Position numbers and translations under genes: made by a program. 40,413 bases of DNA from an uncultured Eubacteriales bacterium (GTDB lineage Bacteria > Bacillota_A > Clostridia > Christensenellales > Aristaeellaceae). Below the pieces are notes generated by a model. It ran no database searches. It had not been told where the DNA came from and saw only the letters and a list, made by a program, of their open reading frames with translations. Below, piece after piece: positions 24,364 through 33,811 of this stretch (position 1 is the first letter of the stretch; each line of letters starts with the position of its first letter). Where the stretch lies: the NCBI GenBank assembly GCA_902803675.1, contig CADCQZ010000073.1, positions 1-40,413 of the forward strand. Reading direction: 5' to 3'.

Positions 24364-26616
24364 ATGTATGCCCGTGTGATCGTGGACATCGCGTCGGACA
24401 ATACCGACCGGCTGTTCACTTATCATGTGCCCGATGTGTTCCGGAGTTTTCTTTCACCCGGTTACCGCGTGCTCGTGCCCTTCGGCTTCCGGGAGCAGGA
24501 AGGCATCGTGATCGACGTGTCCGATACCGCCGACATCCCTGCCAAAAAGATAAAAGATATCCTCACTGTTCTGGACGAGTATCCGGCGCTGACACCGGAA
24601 TTGATCAACCTGGCGCAGACGCTGAAAAACGAACTGCGATGCACACTGTGCGAATCGCTCAGGCTGATGATACCGGCCCAGATGAGAAAAGGCCGCGTCA
24701 CGATCAGGAAAGAGACCTACCTCAGGCTGAGCGATACGGCAGCGGGATCTTTTGATGAGCTGATGGTCAGGCACAAACGGTCCCCCAAACGTCAGCTGAT
24801 CCTCCAGACCCTGTCAGACCGTCAGGAGCATCCGCTGAAAGATATCAAGGCTTTGATCAGCGCCGCTGACGAGCCTCTGAGCATTCTCAAAGCCGAGGGC
24901 AGTGTCCTTTCCGTTCAGCGCGAGTCATTCCGTCGGCCCTCTTTTCCCGGGCTGGGAAAGACTCAGGACCATGTGCTCACAGATGAGCAGCAGGAAGCGT
25001 TCGATGAGATCGCTTCATCGATCTCCGCTCGCAGGAACGACGTGTTTCTCCTTCACGGCGTGACCGGATCGGGGAAGACCGAAGTGTTCGTCCACCTTGT
25101 CAGAGAAGCGATCGGGAAAAACAAAAAGGCGGTCATCCTGGTCCCCGAGATCTCTTTGACACCGCAGATGATCACGTATTTCTACTCCAGATTCGGCGAC
25201 CGTCTCGCGGTGCTCCATTCCCGGTTGAGCGCCGGTGAACGTTATGATGAGTGGCGCCGTATACGTTACGGCGACGCGGATATCGTCATCGGAGCGCGTT
25301 CGGCTGTGTTCGCGCCATTTGAGGACATCGGCATCATCATCATCGATGAGGAGCACGAGGGCTCCTACCTGTCCGAAAGCCATCCGCAGTATGACGCCAG
25401 GCAGGCGGCGATCCAAAGAGCTGCAAGCCATAAGTGCCCTGTCGTTCTGAGCAGCGCGACACCGAGCGTGTATTCGTACGCTCAGGCCCGCCACGGTAAC
25501 TATATCCTTCTTGAGATGCCGCACCGCGCGAATCACCAGCCCTTGCCTCAGATCTATCTGGCGGACATGCGCAGGGAACTGCGCAGCGGCAATCGCGGCA
25601 TCTTTTCCGAAAAAATGAAGCAGGAGCTCACCGCCTGCTTTGAACAGAATGAGCAGGCGATACTTTTTGTGAACAGACGCGGGTATGCCCCGTTCGTCAA
25701 CTGCAGGGCCTGCGGTGAGACGCTCAAATGCAGGCAATGCGATGTTTCGCTGACTTACCACAAGACGGACGGAGCCCTGCATTGCCACTACTGCGGCAGC
25801 CGGGAGCCCATGCCCGCGGCCTGTCCGGTGTGCGGCAGCCATTATATCAGGCAGTGCGGTGTCGGCACTCAGAAAGTCGAGGAAGAATTCAAAAAAGAAT
25901 TTCCCGGCATCAGTGTCCTGAGGATGGATCAGGACACAACAGCCGCCAAGAACGCGCACGCCAATATCCTCAACGCTTTCCGGGCCAGACAGGCTCAGGT
26001 CCTGATCGGCACCCAAATGGTCGCCAAAGGTCATGATTTTCCGTCGGTCACTTTCGTCGGTGCCGTTCTCGCGGATCTGTCATTGAACCTGCCGGATTTC
26101 CGTGCCCCGGAGAGAACGTATCAGCTCCTGGTCCAGGCCGCAGGCAGAGCCGGCAGGGGAGACCGCCAGGGCACTGTGGTGATCCAGACCTACAAGCCGG
26201 AGCATTACGCCATACAGAGCGCTGTTGAACAGAACTATAAAACGTTTTTTAATGAGGAGTTTGCCCGAAGGAGACGTTCCCTTTATCCGCCCTTCACGCG
26301 CATAAGCCGTATACTGATCGAGGGAAAGGACGAAGAGACCGTGCTCACGGCAGCTCAGAACGCCGACAAGAGGATCACTTCTTTTTTGGAAGATCATCCG
26401 TCTGTAAAGCGTTTGACGATCTTTCACAGGGCCGATGCCGCGCCGATCAAGCGGATCCTGAATCAGTATCGGGCACAGGTGATCATCAAAACGATCGAAA
26501 ACCCGGGTGTCGCGGAACTGACGGAAGAAGTGAACAGCCTTGTTGCCGGATATCAGCAGGAATACGGTCGGCAGATCTCTGCCGGCTATGAGATCAATCC
26601 GGCATCGCTGGCATAG
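24364..26616 (+). CDS. priA: Primosomal protein N' (replication restart helicase)
   Basis: PriA recognises stalled forks and reloads the replicative helicase. The 750-residue protein has an N-terminal DNA-binding part (YARVIVDIASDNTDRLFTYH), a helicase core with Walker A GVTGSGKTEV and the DExH box as IIDEEHEGSY, eight zinc-binding Cys (CRACGETLKCRQC, CHYCG, CPVCG, RQCG region), and motifs GTQMVAKGHDFP and QAAGRAGRG. I chose the ATG at 24364 because the protein then begins like Bacillus PriA; an in-frame ATG at 24340 would add 8 residues and overlap coaBC by 23 bases. It ends in TAG, which is part of the ribosome site of def (TAGGAGG). Confidence 0.95.
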   Translation: MYARVIVDIASDNTDRLFTYHVPDVFRSFLSPGYRVLVPFGFREQEGIVIDVSDTADIPAKKIKDILTVLDEYPALTPELINLAQTLKNELRCTLCESLRLMIPAQMRKGRVTIRKETYLRLSDTAAGSFDELMVRHKRSPKRQLILQTLSDRQEHPLKDIKALISAADEPLSILKAEGSVLSVQRESFRRPSFPGLGKTQDHVLTDEQQEAFDEIASSISARRNDVFLLHGVTGSGKTEVFVHLVREAIGKNKKAVILVPEISLTPQMITYFYSRFGDRLAVLHSRLSAGERYDEWRRIRYGDADIVIGARSAVFAPFEDIGIIIIDEEHEGSYLSESHPQYDARQAAIQRAASHKCPVVLSSATPSVYSYAQARHGNYILLEMPHRANHQPLPQIYLADMRRELRSGNRGIFSEKMKQELTACFEQNEQAILFVNRRGYAPFVNCRACGETLKCRQCDVSLTYHKTDGALHCHYCGSREPMPAACPVCGSHYIRQCGVGTQKVEEEFKKEFPGISVLRMDQDTTAAKNAHANILNAFRARQAQVLIGTQMVAKGHDFPSVTFVGAVLADLSLNLPDFRAPERTYQLLVQAAGRAGRGDRQGTVVIQTYKPEHYAIQSAVEQNYKTFFNEEFARRRRSLYPPFTRISRILIEGKDEETVLTAAQNADKRITSFLEDHPSVKRLTIFHRADAAPIKRILNQYRAQVIIKTIENPGVAELTEEVNSLVAGYQQEYGRQISAGYEINPASLA

Positions 26617-26625
26617 GAGGGACAT

Positions 26626-27123
26626 ATGGTAAAAAAGATCCTGAAGCTGGGAAACGAAACATTGAGAAAGCATTGCTCGACCGTCACGAAATTCGATCTG
26701 AGGCTGAAACTGCTCCTCAGGGATATGGCGGATACCATGTATGATGCCGATGGAGTCGGCCTTGCCGCGCCGCAGATCGGGATCCTGAGGCGCGTCATCG
26801 TGATCGATACACAGGAAGAGAACGGACCGGGACTGATCGAACTGATCAATCCCGTCATGATAGAGCAATCCGGTGAGCAGGGCGGGCCCGAAGGCTGCCT
26901 GAGCGTGCCTGACAGGCGCGGGTACGTGGTACGGCCCGAATATGTGAAAGTGCGCGCTCAGAATGTTCGCGGCGACACCTTTGAGCTGGAGGGGCATGGC
27001 CTCCTGGCCAGAGCTCTCTGCCATGAGATGGATCATCTTGACGGTATCATTTACGTCGATAAGATGGACCACGAGATATTTGATGACGATCGCGACGACG
27101 GCAAAGGTGGGGAAACGAAATGA
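26626..27123 (+). CDS. def: Peptide deformylase
   Basis: Removes the formyl group from the N-terminal Met of new proteins. All three metalloenzyme motifs are present: GVGLAAPQIG, EGCLSVP with the metal-binding Cys, and HEMDHLDG with the two metal His and catalytic Glu. The 165-residue length is typical of clostridial type 1 enzymes. A strong GGAGG precedes the ATG and overlaps the priA stop. The stop overlaps the fmt start by 4 bases, linking formyl removal with formyl addition. Confidence 0.96.
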   Translation: MVKKILKLGNETLRKHCSTVTKFDLRLKLLLRDMADTMYDADGVGLAAPQIGILRRVIVIDTQEENGPGLIELINPVMIEQSGEQGGPEGCLSVPDRRGYVVRPEYVKVRAQNVRGDTFELEGHGLLARALCHEMDHLDGIIYVDKMDHEIFDDDRDDGKGGETK

Positions 27124-28052
27124 GGATCGTTTTTATGGGCACGCCGGAATATGCCGTGCCTTCTCTGAAAGCGCTCGCCGCATCCGGGCACACCGTCGTC
27201 GGCGTCTTTACACAGCCGGACAAGCCCCGCGGACGGGGAAAGAAAGTCACCGCATCGCCGGTGAAGGAAACGGCTGAACGGATGGGCATCCCCGTTTATC
27301 AGCCTCAGAAGATACGCGCCGACGGGCTGGACGACCTGATCGCGCTGAAGCCGGATCTGTGTGTCACAGCGGCTTTCGGGCAGATCCTGTCGCAGAGCGT
27401 TCTTGACGTACCGGTCATCGGAACAGTGAATGTCCATGCGTCTCTTCTGCCCCGATACCGGGGTTCGAGCCCCATCCCATGGTGCATATGGAACGGGGAG
27501 AAGAAAACAGGCGTCACCACCATGCTCACCGACGCCGGGATCGACACGGGGGATATCCTGCTGACACGGGAATGCGACATCGAGCCAAATGACACTACCG
27601 AAACTCTGACACAAAAGCTGGCTCAGATCGGCGCGTCGCTTTTGATCGAAACGATCTCCAGGATCGAGAACGGTACTTGTCCCAGGACCAAACAGGATGA
27701 GTCCCTGATGAGTTATTATCCCAAGATCACCAAAGAAATGGGAACGCTGGACTTTTCAAAGAGCTCGGAGCATTTGAAAGACCTGGTCCGCGCCATGGAT
27801 CCCTGGCCCGGATGCACCGTGAGCATCGGCGGAGAGATGATCAAAGTGTGGAGCGCGGAAGCTGCCGTCGGAGCGGGAAATGATGTTCCCGGCACGATCG
27901 TGGCTCCCGACAGCGACAAGGGGATCAGCATCGCCGCCGCGGACGGGTTTTTGATCCTGCGCACGATCCAGGCTCCCGGGGGAAAACGCATGGATTCCCG
28001 GGAGTATCTGAAAGGCCATCCTGTCAAAGCTGTTTCCGTGGATCCCGTTTGA
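27120..28052 (+). CDS. fmt: Methionyl-tRNA formyltransferase
   Basis: Formylates initiator Met-tRNA using 10-formyltetrahydrofolate. The 310-residue protein begins RIVFMGTPEYAVPSL, has TQPDKPRGRGKK for the tRNA-binding loop, and carries the catalytic set Asn and His in VNVHASLLPRYRG and Asp in GIDTGDILL. The C-terminal part (about 210-310) is the OB-like tRNA-binding domain. It overlaps def by 4 bases (ATGA). rsmB follows after 19 bases, the widest gap downstream of gmk in this operon. Confidence 0.96.
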   Translation: MRIVFMGTPEYAVPSLKALAASGHTVVGVFTQPDKPRGRGKKVTASPVKETAERMGIPVYQPQKIRADGLDDLIALKPDLCVTAAFGQILSQSVLDVPVIGTVNVHASLLPRYRGSSPIPWCIWNGEKKTGVTTMLTDAGIDTGDILLTRECDIEPNDTTETLTQKLAQIGASLLIETISRIENGTCPRTKQDESLMSYYPKITKEMGTLDFSKSSEHLKDLVRAMDPWPGCTVSIGGEMIKVWSAEAAVGAGNDVPGTIVAPDSDKGISIAAADGFLILRTIQAPGGKRMDSREYLKGHPVKAVSVDPV

Positions 28053-28071
28053 ACTTTATCAGGAGCATATT

Positions 28072-29493
28072 ATGAAGACGAACTCTCATTTCAGAGCGCA
28101 GCCTCCTTACAAAGCGCATTCCCCGCAGCGCCCGCCCGTACCGAAGCAGGCCGAAAACGGACGGCAGCTGGCTTTCCTGATCTTAAAAGACGCGTTTGAG
28201 AAGAATGAATACGTGTCTCTGTGTCTGGACCGTCATTTTCGGCAGAGCACGATACCGCTGATCGAAAAGCGGCTGTGCACCAAGATCGTGTATTCTGTTT
28301 TCGATAACCTGATCCAGCTGGACCATATCCTTTCCTTTTTTCTCGAGGAACCGGATAAACTGGCTCTCTCCGTCCGCAATGTTCTGCGCATCGGTCTGTG
28401 CCAGATCCGTTATCTGGAAAAGATCCCCGATAACGCTGCCGTGGACGAATCCGTAAAGCTCATCAAATGGGCCGACGGCGTCAGATATGCCGGGCTCGTG
28501 AACGCGGTGCTCCGCAAAACGATCACCTCGGGAGACGGCGTCGTTTGGCCTGACATGAAAGAAGAGCCCGCGGCCTATATCTCATTGACCGATTCGGTAC
28601 CTGAAGGATTGGCCCGCAGGCTCATCGATGATTACGGATTCGAAACGGCCCATCGGATCTGTTCTTTCAGGGGAGATCACGCCGTGACCATCAGGCCGAA
28701 TATGATGCGTTATGCGACCCCTGAGAAGTTCGAAAACTTCCTTAAAACGAAAGTGTGGACCTGTGAAAAATCGGATATATGGGACGCCTGGTTCGTTAGG
28801 GGCATATCCAACGCGGGCAAGGACATGGGCTTCCTGAACGGTGAGTATTCGATCGAGGGGATCAGCAGTATCCTCGCCGCTGAAGCGCTGGATGCCAGAG
28901 GCGGGATGAGCGTTCTGGACTGCTGCTCCGCGCCCGGCGGCAAGACCGCCTATATCGCTGAAAAAATGAACGGTTCCGGGCGGATCATCGCCTGGGACAT
29001 ACATCCTCACCGCGTCGAGTTGATCAAGGCTATGGCCAAAAGGCTGGCCCTTGATAATGTACGTCCTTATCAGCATGACGCTCTGGAATTGAAAGAAGAT
29101 TATCTGGAAAACTTCGATCGGGTACTGATCGATGCTCCCTGTACCGGCACCGGGGTCATGGACAATAAGCCCGATATCAAAATGCACTTTGACCCAAAAC
29201 AGACGGACGAGCTCGCGGACATCCAGAGAAAGCTTCTCGAGACCTGCAGCCGATATGTGAAAACCGGCGGCATCCTTGTTTACGCGACTTGTTCCCTGTT
29301 CAAAGCGGAGGGGGAAGACCGGATCGCCGCTTTTTTGCGGGAGCATCCCGAATTTGTGCTCGAAAGCATCCCGGCTTATGACCATCTGCCTGTATTCCAC
29401 GATGACCGCACCAGCGGCTACAGGATCCTGACCGGTTCTCATCCCGGATTGGATGGATTTTTCTTCGCCCGTCTCAGAAAGAACAGAAAATGA
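28072..29493 (+). CDS. rsmB: 16S rRNA (cytosine-967-C5) methyltransferase
   Basis: A 473-residue enzyme with an N-terminal NusB-like RNA-binding domain (about 28-165) after a basic Pro/Gln-rich leader, then a SAM methyltransferase domain. VLDCCSAPGGKTAYIAEKM is the SAM site, DAPCTGTGVM holds one conserved Cys and YATCSLFKAEGEDRI the other, the two needed for catalysis and release. It methylates C5 of a cytosine in 16S rRNA. GGAGC precedes the ATG. Its stop overlaps rlmN by 4 bases. Confidence 0.94.
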   Translation: MKTNSHFRAQPPYKAHSPQRPPVPKQAENGRQLAFLILKDAFEKNEYVSLCLDRHFRQSTIPLIEKRLCTKIVYSVFDNLIQLDHILSFFLEEPDKLALSVRNVLRIGLCQIRYLEKIPDNAAVDESVKLIKWADGVRYAGLVNAVLRKTITSGDGVVWPDMKEEPAAYISLTDSVPEGLARRLIDDYGFETAHRICSFRGDHAVTIRPNMMRYATPEKFENFLKTKVWTCEKSDIWDAWFVRGISNAGKDMGFLNGEYSIEGISSILAAEALDARGGMSVLDCCSAPGGKTAYIAEKMNGSGRIIAWDIHPHRVELIKAMAKRLALDNVRPYQHDALELKEDYLENFDRVLIDAPCTGTGVMDNKPDIKMHFDPKQTDELADIQRKLLETCSRYVKTGGILVYATCSLFKAEGEDRIAAFLREHPEFVLESIPAYDHLPVFHDDRTSGYRILTGSHPGLDGFFFARLRKNRK

Positions 29494-30554
29494 CGAACGC
29501 ACTGCAATTATTGAACTGCACACCGGAAGAACTCAAGGAGATCGTCTGCGGCTACGGGGAAAAGCCTTACCGCGCCGATCAGCTTTTTGAAGCTCTCCAC
29601 AGAGGCAAAAAGACGGAGCAGATCGAGAATCTGCCTCTTTCTCTGCGCCGGCACCTGTCAGAGGATACGATCGACCAGCCTGTGGCTATCGAGAAAGTGT
29701 TTCCGTCAAAACTCGACGATACCGTCAAGTTCATTTACCGCATGAGCGACGGCAACTGCGTGGAAGGCGTCCTGATGCACTACAAGTACGGGCGCACACT
29801 GTGCGTTTCCACGCAGGTCGGATGTCGGATGGGATGCCGTTTCTGCGCGAGCACCCTGGAAGGAAAAGCGCGTGATCTTTCTGCCGGGGAGATCCTCGGG
29901 CAGATCATATGCGCGAACGGGTATTTGAAAGATAAAGACGAAAAAGTCCACAACGTCGTATTGATGGGAAGCGGCGAACCTTTTGACAACTATGACAACG
30001 TGGTCCGGTTCCTGCATCTGGTCAATCATCCCAAGGGGATCAACATCGGCCTGAGGCACATATCCCTGAGCACCTGCGGGCTCGTCCCGGAGATCCGGCG
30101 CTTCACAGACGAAGGCCTTCCCGTTACCTTGTCTTTGTCGCTGCACGCGCCGACGGATGATGCGCGCAAACGGATCATGCCGGTGGCAAACGCTTATACC
30201 ATCCCCGAGACCATCGAAGCCTGCAAAGGTTATTTCGCGAAAACGGGGAGACGCATCATAATCGAATACGCGCTGATCGACGGCGTCAACTGCAGTGATC
30301 GGAATGCCGCGGATCTGATCGCATTGTTGAAAGGCGGACCGTTCCACGTCAACCTCATCGCTTTGAACAGCGTTAAGGAACGGGAATTGAACGCTCCCGG
30401 CCCCGCACGTATCAAGAGTTTTTTCGACCAGCTCGAAAAGGGCGGTATCTCCGTCACGATGCGTCGGAGCCTTGGCCAGGATATCGACGGTGCCTGCGGT
30501 CAATTGAGAAAAAAATATCTGGAGCGGAAAGATGAAGATCACGGCAGTTACTGA
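29490..30554 (+). CDS. rlmN: Dual-specificity 23S rRNA/tRNA A-C2 methyltransferase
   Basis: A radical-SAM enzyme that puts a methyl on C2 of A2503 in 23S rRNA and A37 in some tRNAs. The iron-sulfur motif CxxxCxxC is Cys112, Cys116 and Cys119 in VGCRMGCRFCAS. The two catalytic cysteines are probably Cys105 (TLCVSTQ) and Cys336 (DGACGQL). GSGEPFDNYDNV and LSLHAPTDDARKRIMPV are family landmarks. The 354-residue length is normal. It overlaps rsmB by 4 bases and the phosphatase gene by 23. Confidence 0.95.
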   Translation: MTNALQLLNCTPEELKEIVCGYGEKPYRADQLFEALHRGKKTEQIENLPLSLRRHLSEDTIDQPVAIEKVFPSKLDDTVKFIYRMSDGNCVEGVLMHYKYGRTLCVSTQVGCRMGCRFCASTLEGKARDLSAGEILGQIICANGYLKDKDEKVHNVVLMGSGEPFDNYDNVVRFLHLVNHPKGINIGLRHISLSTCGLVPEIRRFTDEGLPVTLSLSLHAPTDDARKRIMPVANAYTIPETIEACKGYFAKTGRRIIIEYALIDGVNCSDRNAADLIALLKGGPFHVNLIALNSVKERELNAPGPARIKSFFDQLEKGGISVTMRRSLGQDIDGACGQLRKKYLERKDEDHGSY

Positions 30555-31239
30555 TCCCGGATGCAAAAAAACAGTCAATGAGGATACTGTTATCCTGCAT
30601 GAGGGCCGGTATCCCATCTTCGGTATAGCCGATGGTATGGGGGGCCATGTGGGAGGAGCGGTCGCGAGCGCCAAGGCCGCTGAAACCATGATCGATACGC
30701 TTGCGATGTCCGTACCCAATGCGGAGGATATCACAGCCGCATTCCGTAAAGCCAATATGATGCTGCTTGACATGCAGCGTGAAGACCAGGGCCTCAACGG
30801 GATGGGGACCACTTTGACCGTGATCTGGTGTGATGAGCACAGGGCCGTTCTGGGACACGTGGGGGACAGCCGCGCGTATCTTTTGAGGGATGACAAGCTG
30901 ACCCAGCTGACCAGGGATCATTCCCTGGTGAATGATCTGATCCTCCGGGGCGCCCTTACTCCCGAGGAAGCAAGGGTCCATCCTTACAGGAACATGATAA
31001 CCCGCGCTGTCGGGACAGAACCCGGGCTTGATGTGGACGTCGATTCTTTCGAACTGAGGACCGGTGACAGATTCCTGATCTGTTCCGACGGTCTCACGGA
31101 ATATCTTGAAGATCCCGATATACTGTCTGAAATGAATCATCGGTCGATCAAACATGCCGCGGAAAGGATGCTGGCCGAAGTCCTGCGGCGTGGGGGACAC
31201 GATAATATCTCGATCGTTATCGCGGAGGTGGAAGCATGA
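30532..31239 (+). CDS. prpC: PP2C-type Ser/Thr protein phosphatase (PrpC/Stp)
   Basis: A 235-residue metal-dependent phosphatase. Motifs in order: TDPGCKKTVNED, GIADGMGGHVGGAVAS with the metal-binding Asp, GTTLTV, GHVGDSRAYLL, LTRDHSLVND, ICSDGLTEYL and GGHDNISIV. It reverses phosphorylation by the kinase encoded next. The start at 30532 lies inside the end of rlmN (23-base overlap) with GGAG 7 bases before it; the resulting N-terminus matches known PrpC proteins. The stop overlaps the kinase start by 4 bases, so kinase and phosphatase are made together. Confidence 0.95.
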   Translation: MKITAVTDPGCKKTVNEDTVILHEGRYPIFGIADGMGGHVGGAVASAKAAETMIDTLAMSVPNAEDITAAFRKANMMLLDMQREDQGLNGMGTTLTVIWCDEHRAVLGHVGDSRAYLLRDDKLTQLTRDHSLVNDLILRGALTPEEARVHPYRNMITRAVGTEPGLDVDVDSFELRTGDRFLICSDGLTEYLEDPDILSEMNHRSIKHAAERMLAEVLRRGGHDNISIVIAEVEA

Positions 31240-32921
31240 GTGAGATCAGCCTCGGCATGCTTCTGGATAATCGATATCAGCTCGTCGACATGATCGGCAA
31301 AGGCGGCATGGCGATCGTCTACCTCGCGAACGATCTGAGGACCGGGCATCAGGTAGCCGTGAAGATCCTTAATCCCGAATACAACGATGACGAGGAATTC
31401 CTGGAGAGGTTCGACCGCGAAGCTGCCGCCGCAAGCAAAATGAGCCATCATAACATCGTCAATCTGCTTGATGTCGGCAATGACCAGGGATACCGGTATC
31501 TCGTCATGGAATATGTCCAGGGAAAAACTTTGAAAGAAGTCATACTGGACAGGGGCGCGATGCCCTATGATGTGGCGGCCCAGGTAGCCATCCGGATACT
31601 GTCGGCCCTTCAGCATGCCCATAAAAACGGCATCATCCACCGGGATATCAAACCGCAAAACATCCTTGTGCATTCCGAGGGCCATATCAAGGTAGCTGAT
31701 TTCGGTATCGCTCATATGGCGGGCGGCGGCACTCTTTCGAAGAATGATAATATCATGGGCTCCGTTTATTACTTCTCACCGGAACAGGCGCGGGGAGAAG
31801 AAGTGACGACAGCCAGCGATATCTACAGTGTCGGCATCGTCTTGTATGAGATGCTGACAGGTCATGTGCCCTTTGACGGCGAAACACCGGTCACCATCGC
31901 GATGATGCAGATCAAGAACGATCCTGTTCCGATGACCAATTATGTCAAGGATATTCCCCGGTCGATGGTACGGATCGTCAAAAAGGCTATGGAAAAGAAG
32001 CCCGAAAAACGTTATCAGAGCGCTTTCGAAATGGCCCAGGATCTGCATCATGTGCTCCATTCACCGGACAGTGTCCTTGAAGCAGACGACGATCAGGACA
32101 GCGGCATCATCCCGATCTTTGAAAAGGAAAAAACGAACAATAATAACGATAAGCCCGTTATCATGCCGGCAAGGCATGTAAAATGGATCGTCGTGACAGC
32201 CTGCACGGTCTTCGCGCTCTTATCGATCGTTTGGGGCACCCGGTATCTGGCGGATATCATCATCAAATCGACCTCCGCGCCTTATCTGGTCAATGAGACC
32301 GAAGAATCCGCCCTGAATCTGATCAATAAAGCGGGATTGAAAGCCGAGATATCCAGAGCGAGCCATTCGCAGGTACCGCGCGGGCAGGTCATTATGCAGA
32401 CGCCTGATTTTGACACGAATATGCGCAAGGGCGAAAGCATCGCGATCACGATCTCCACCGGTCCCGATCCGCAGGAGATCCCCGATGTCATCGGAAAAAG
32501 CAGTGACTCCGCCATGAAGGAGCTTGAGCGATATGGCTTCACCATGCTGGTGCTGCCTGAAAGGGTGCTGTCATCACTCGAATACGGAACTGTGATCAGC
32601 CAGGACCCGAAAGCGGGGACAGTCCTCTCACAGAACGGTATCATACAAGTCAAGCTGAGCGGCGGCAGCACGATCCTGTCCAGTTTGGTGGGCATGCCTT
32701 TGGATGAGGCCAAATCGATCATCGCCCAGAAAGGGATAAGGATCAAAGATATGACCATCGAATATGTCTCAGACGAAGCGCTCAACGATAAGATCGTGAC
32801 CCAGCAGTATCTGGATGAGAATAACAACATCCTGGAGCCGGGACAGGAAGTGATGCTGAACTGCGGCATACAGGTGATCCTGGCTGTGCAAAGAGTACAG
32901 AGAGAAGGCAGCGGTAACTGA
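31236..32921 (+). CDS. prkC: PASTA-domain Ser/Thr protein kinase
   Basis: A 561-residue membrane kinase that senses muropeptides or lipid II and phosphorylates cell-wall, division and translation proteins. The kinase domain (about 13-275) has GKGGMAIVY at 21-29, Lys43, catalytic HRDIKPQN with Asp137, DFG at 155-157 and an activation loop ending SPEQ. A juxtamembrane linker rich in Asp and Asn leads to one membrane helix at about 315-334. Three PASTA-like domains follow outside the cell (about 345-415, 416-482 and 483-555). PrkC relatives usually have two to five. It overlaps prpC by 4 bases and rsgA by 1. Confidence 0.95.
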   Translation: MSEISLGMLLDNRYQLVDMIGKGGMAIVYLANDLRTGHQVAVKILNPEYNDDEEFLERFDREAAAASKMSHHNIVNLLDVGNDQGYRYLVMEYVQGKTLKEVILDRGAMPYDVAAQVAIRILSALQHAHKNGIIHRDIKPQNILVHSEGHIKVADFGIAHMAGGGTLSKNDNIMGSVYYFSPEQARGEEVTTASDIYSVGIVLYEMLTGHVPFDGETPVTIAMMQIKNDPVPMTNYVKDIPRSMVRIVKKAMEKKPEKRYQSAFEMAQDLHHVLHSPDSVLEADDDQDSGIIPIFEKEKTNNNNDKPVIMPARHVKWIVVTACTVFALLSIVWGTRYLADIIIKSTSAPYLVNETEESALNLINKAGLKAEISRASHSQVPRGQVIMQTPDFDTNMRKGESIAITISTGPDPQEIPDVIGKSSDSAMKELERYGFTMLVLPERVLSSLEYGTVISQDPKAGTVLSQNGIIQVKLSGGSTILSSLVGMPLDEAKSIIAQKGIRIKDMTIEYVSDEALNDKIVTQQYLDENNNILEPGQEVMLNCGIQVILAVQRVQREGSGN

Positions 32922-33811
32922 TGCTGATCAGAGGAACCATTTCCCAGGGGCGCGGCGGGCTCTATACGGCTGTTGAAAACGGGACCGGCACCGAATACGT
33001 CCTGCGTGCCAAGAAGAAATTCCGCCGGATGCATATTCAGCCCCTGGTGGGGGATATCATCGATTTTACCCCCGGACAGGCGGATTCTGACGAGCACGGA
33101 TGGATCGAGGAGATCCATCCCCGCCAGAATGAGATGACGCGCCCGCCTGTTGCAAACATTACTTTGATGCTGACCCTTATCGCGTCCGAACCGGCTCCCG
33201 ACTGGGGGCTCCTGGACAGAATGCTGATCCAGGCGCAAAAAAAATCAGTCAAAAGTTTGATCGTCGTTACAAAATGTGATCTGGACGGCGGTCTGATGTA
33301 TGAGCAGGCTCAGGCTGTCTATCAAACGGCAGGCTTCCGGGTCTTGCCGATGGCCTACGGAAGCAGGGAGGATCTTTCAGGGATCAGATCGGTCCTGAAG
33401 GGAGAGCACGCCTGCCTGAGCGGTCAGTCAGGCGTGGGGAAATCCACCCTGCTGAATCAACTTCTGAACATCGATACGCAGACCGGCTCGCTGAGCGAGC
33501 ATATCAAACGGGGCAGAAACACGACACGCCATACACAGTTATTCCATGTGGACGAGATCTGGCTTTTTGATACGCCCGGTTTTTCACTGCTTGAAGAAGA
33601 AAACGCAGAAGAGCCGGTACTGTTGCAGGACTACTATCCCGAATTCAAACCATTCAAGGATAAATGCCGTTTCTCCCCGTGTTTTCACGACAAAGAACCC
33701 GGATGCTCCGTGAAAGCGGCTGTGGATACCACGATCCATCGTGACCGTTACCGGCGCTATGTGGATATCCTGCATAAAGATCAGGAACTATGGAAGGAAC
33801 GATTTAAATGA
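32921..33811 (+). CDS. rsgA: Ribosome small-subunit assembly GTPase RsgA
   Basis: A 296-residue circularly permuted GTPase that tests maturation of the 30S subunit. An N-terminal OB fold comes first. The G motifs then appear in permuted order: G4 as TKCD at 117-120, G1 as GQSGVGKS at 168-175, then G3 as DTPGF. The C-terminal zinc knuckle is CRFSPCFHDKEPGC. The ATG shares one base with the prkC stop (TGATG). Its gene often lies beside prkC in Bacillota, and in Bacillus it is a kinase substrate. Confidence 0.95.
   Translation: MLIRGTISQGRGGLYTAVENGTGTEYVLRAKKKFRRMHIQPLVGDIIDFTPGQADSDEHGWIEEIHPRQNEMTRPPVANITLMLTLIASEPAPDWGLLDRMLIQAQKKSVKSLIVVTKCDLDGGLMYEQAQAVYQTAGFRVLPMAYGSREDLSGIRSVLKGEHACLSGQSGVGKSTLLNQLLNIDTQTGSLSEHIKRGRNTTRHTQLFHVDEIWLFDTPGFSLLEEENAEEPVLLQDYYPEFKPFKDKCRFSPCFHDKEPGCSVKAAVDTTIHRDRYRRYVDILHKDQELWKERFK

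Noticed and set aside
26614..26628. PriA-Def fusion by readthrough, since priA's TAG is in frame with the def ATG
   Set aside because: The TAG is part of the def ribosome site, and both proteins have normal family ends; the frame match is chance.
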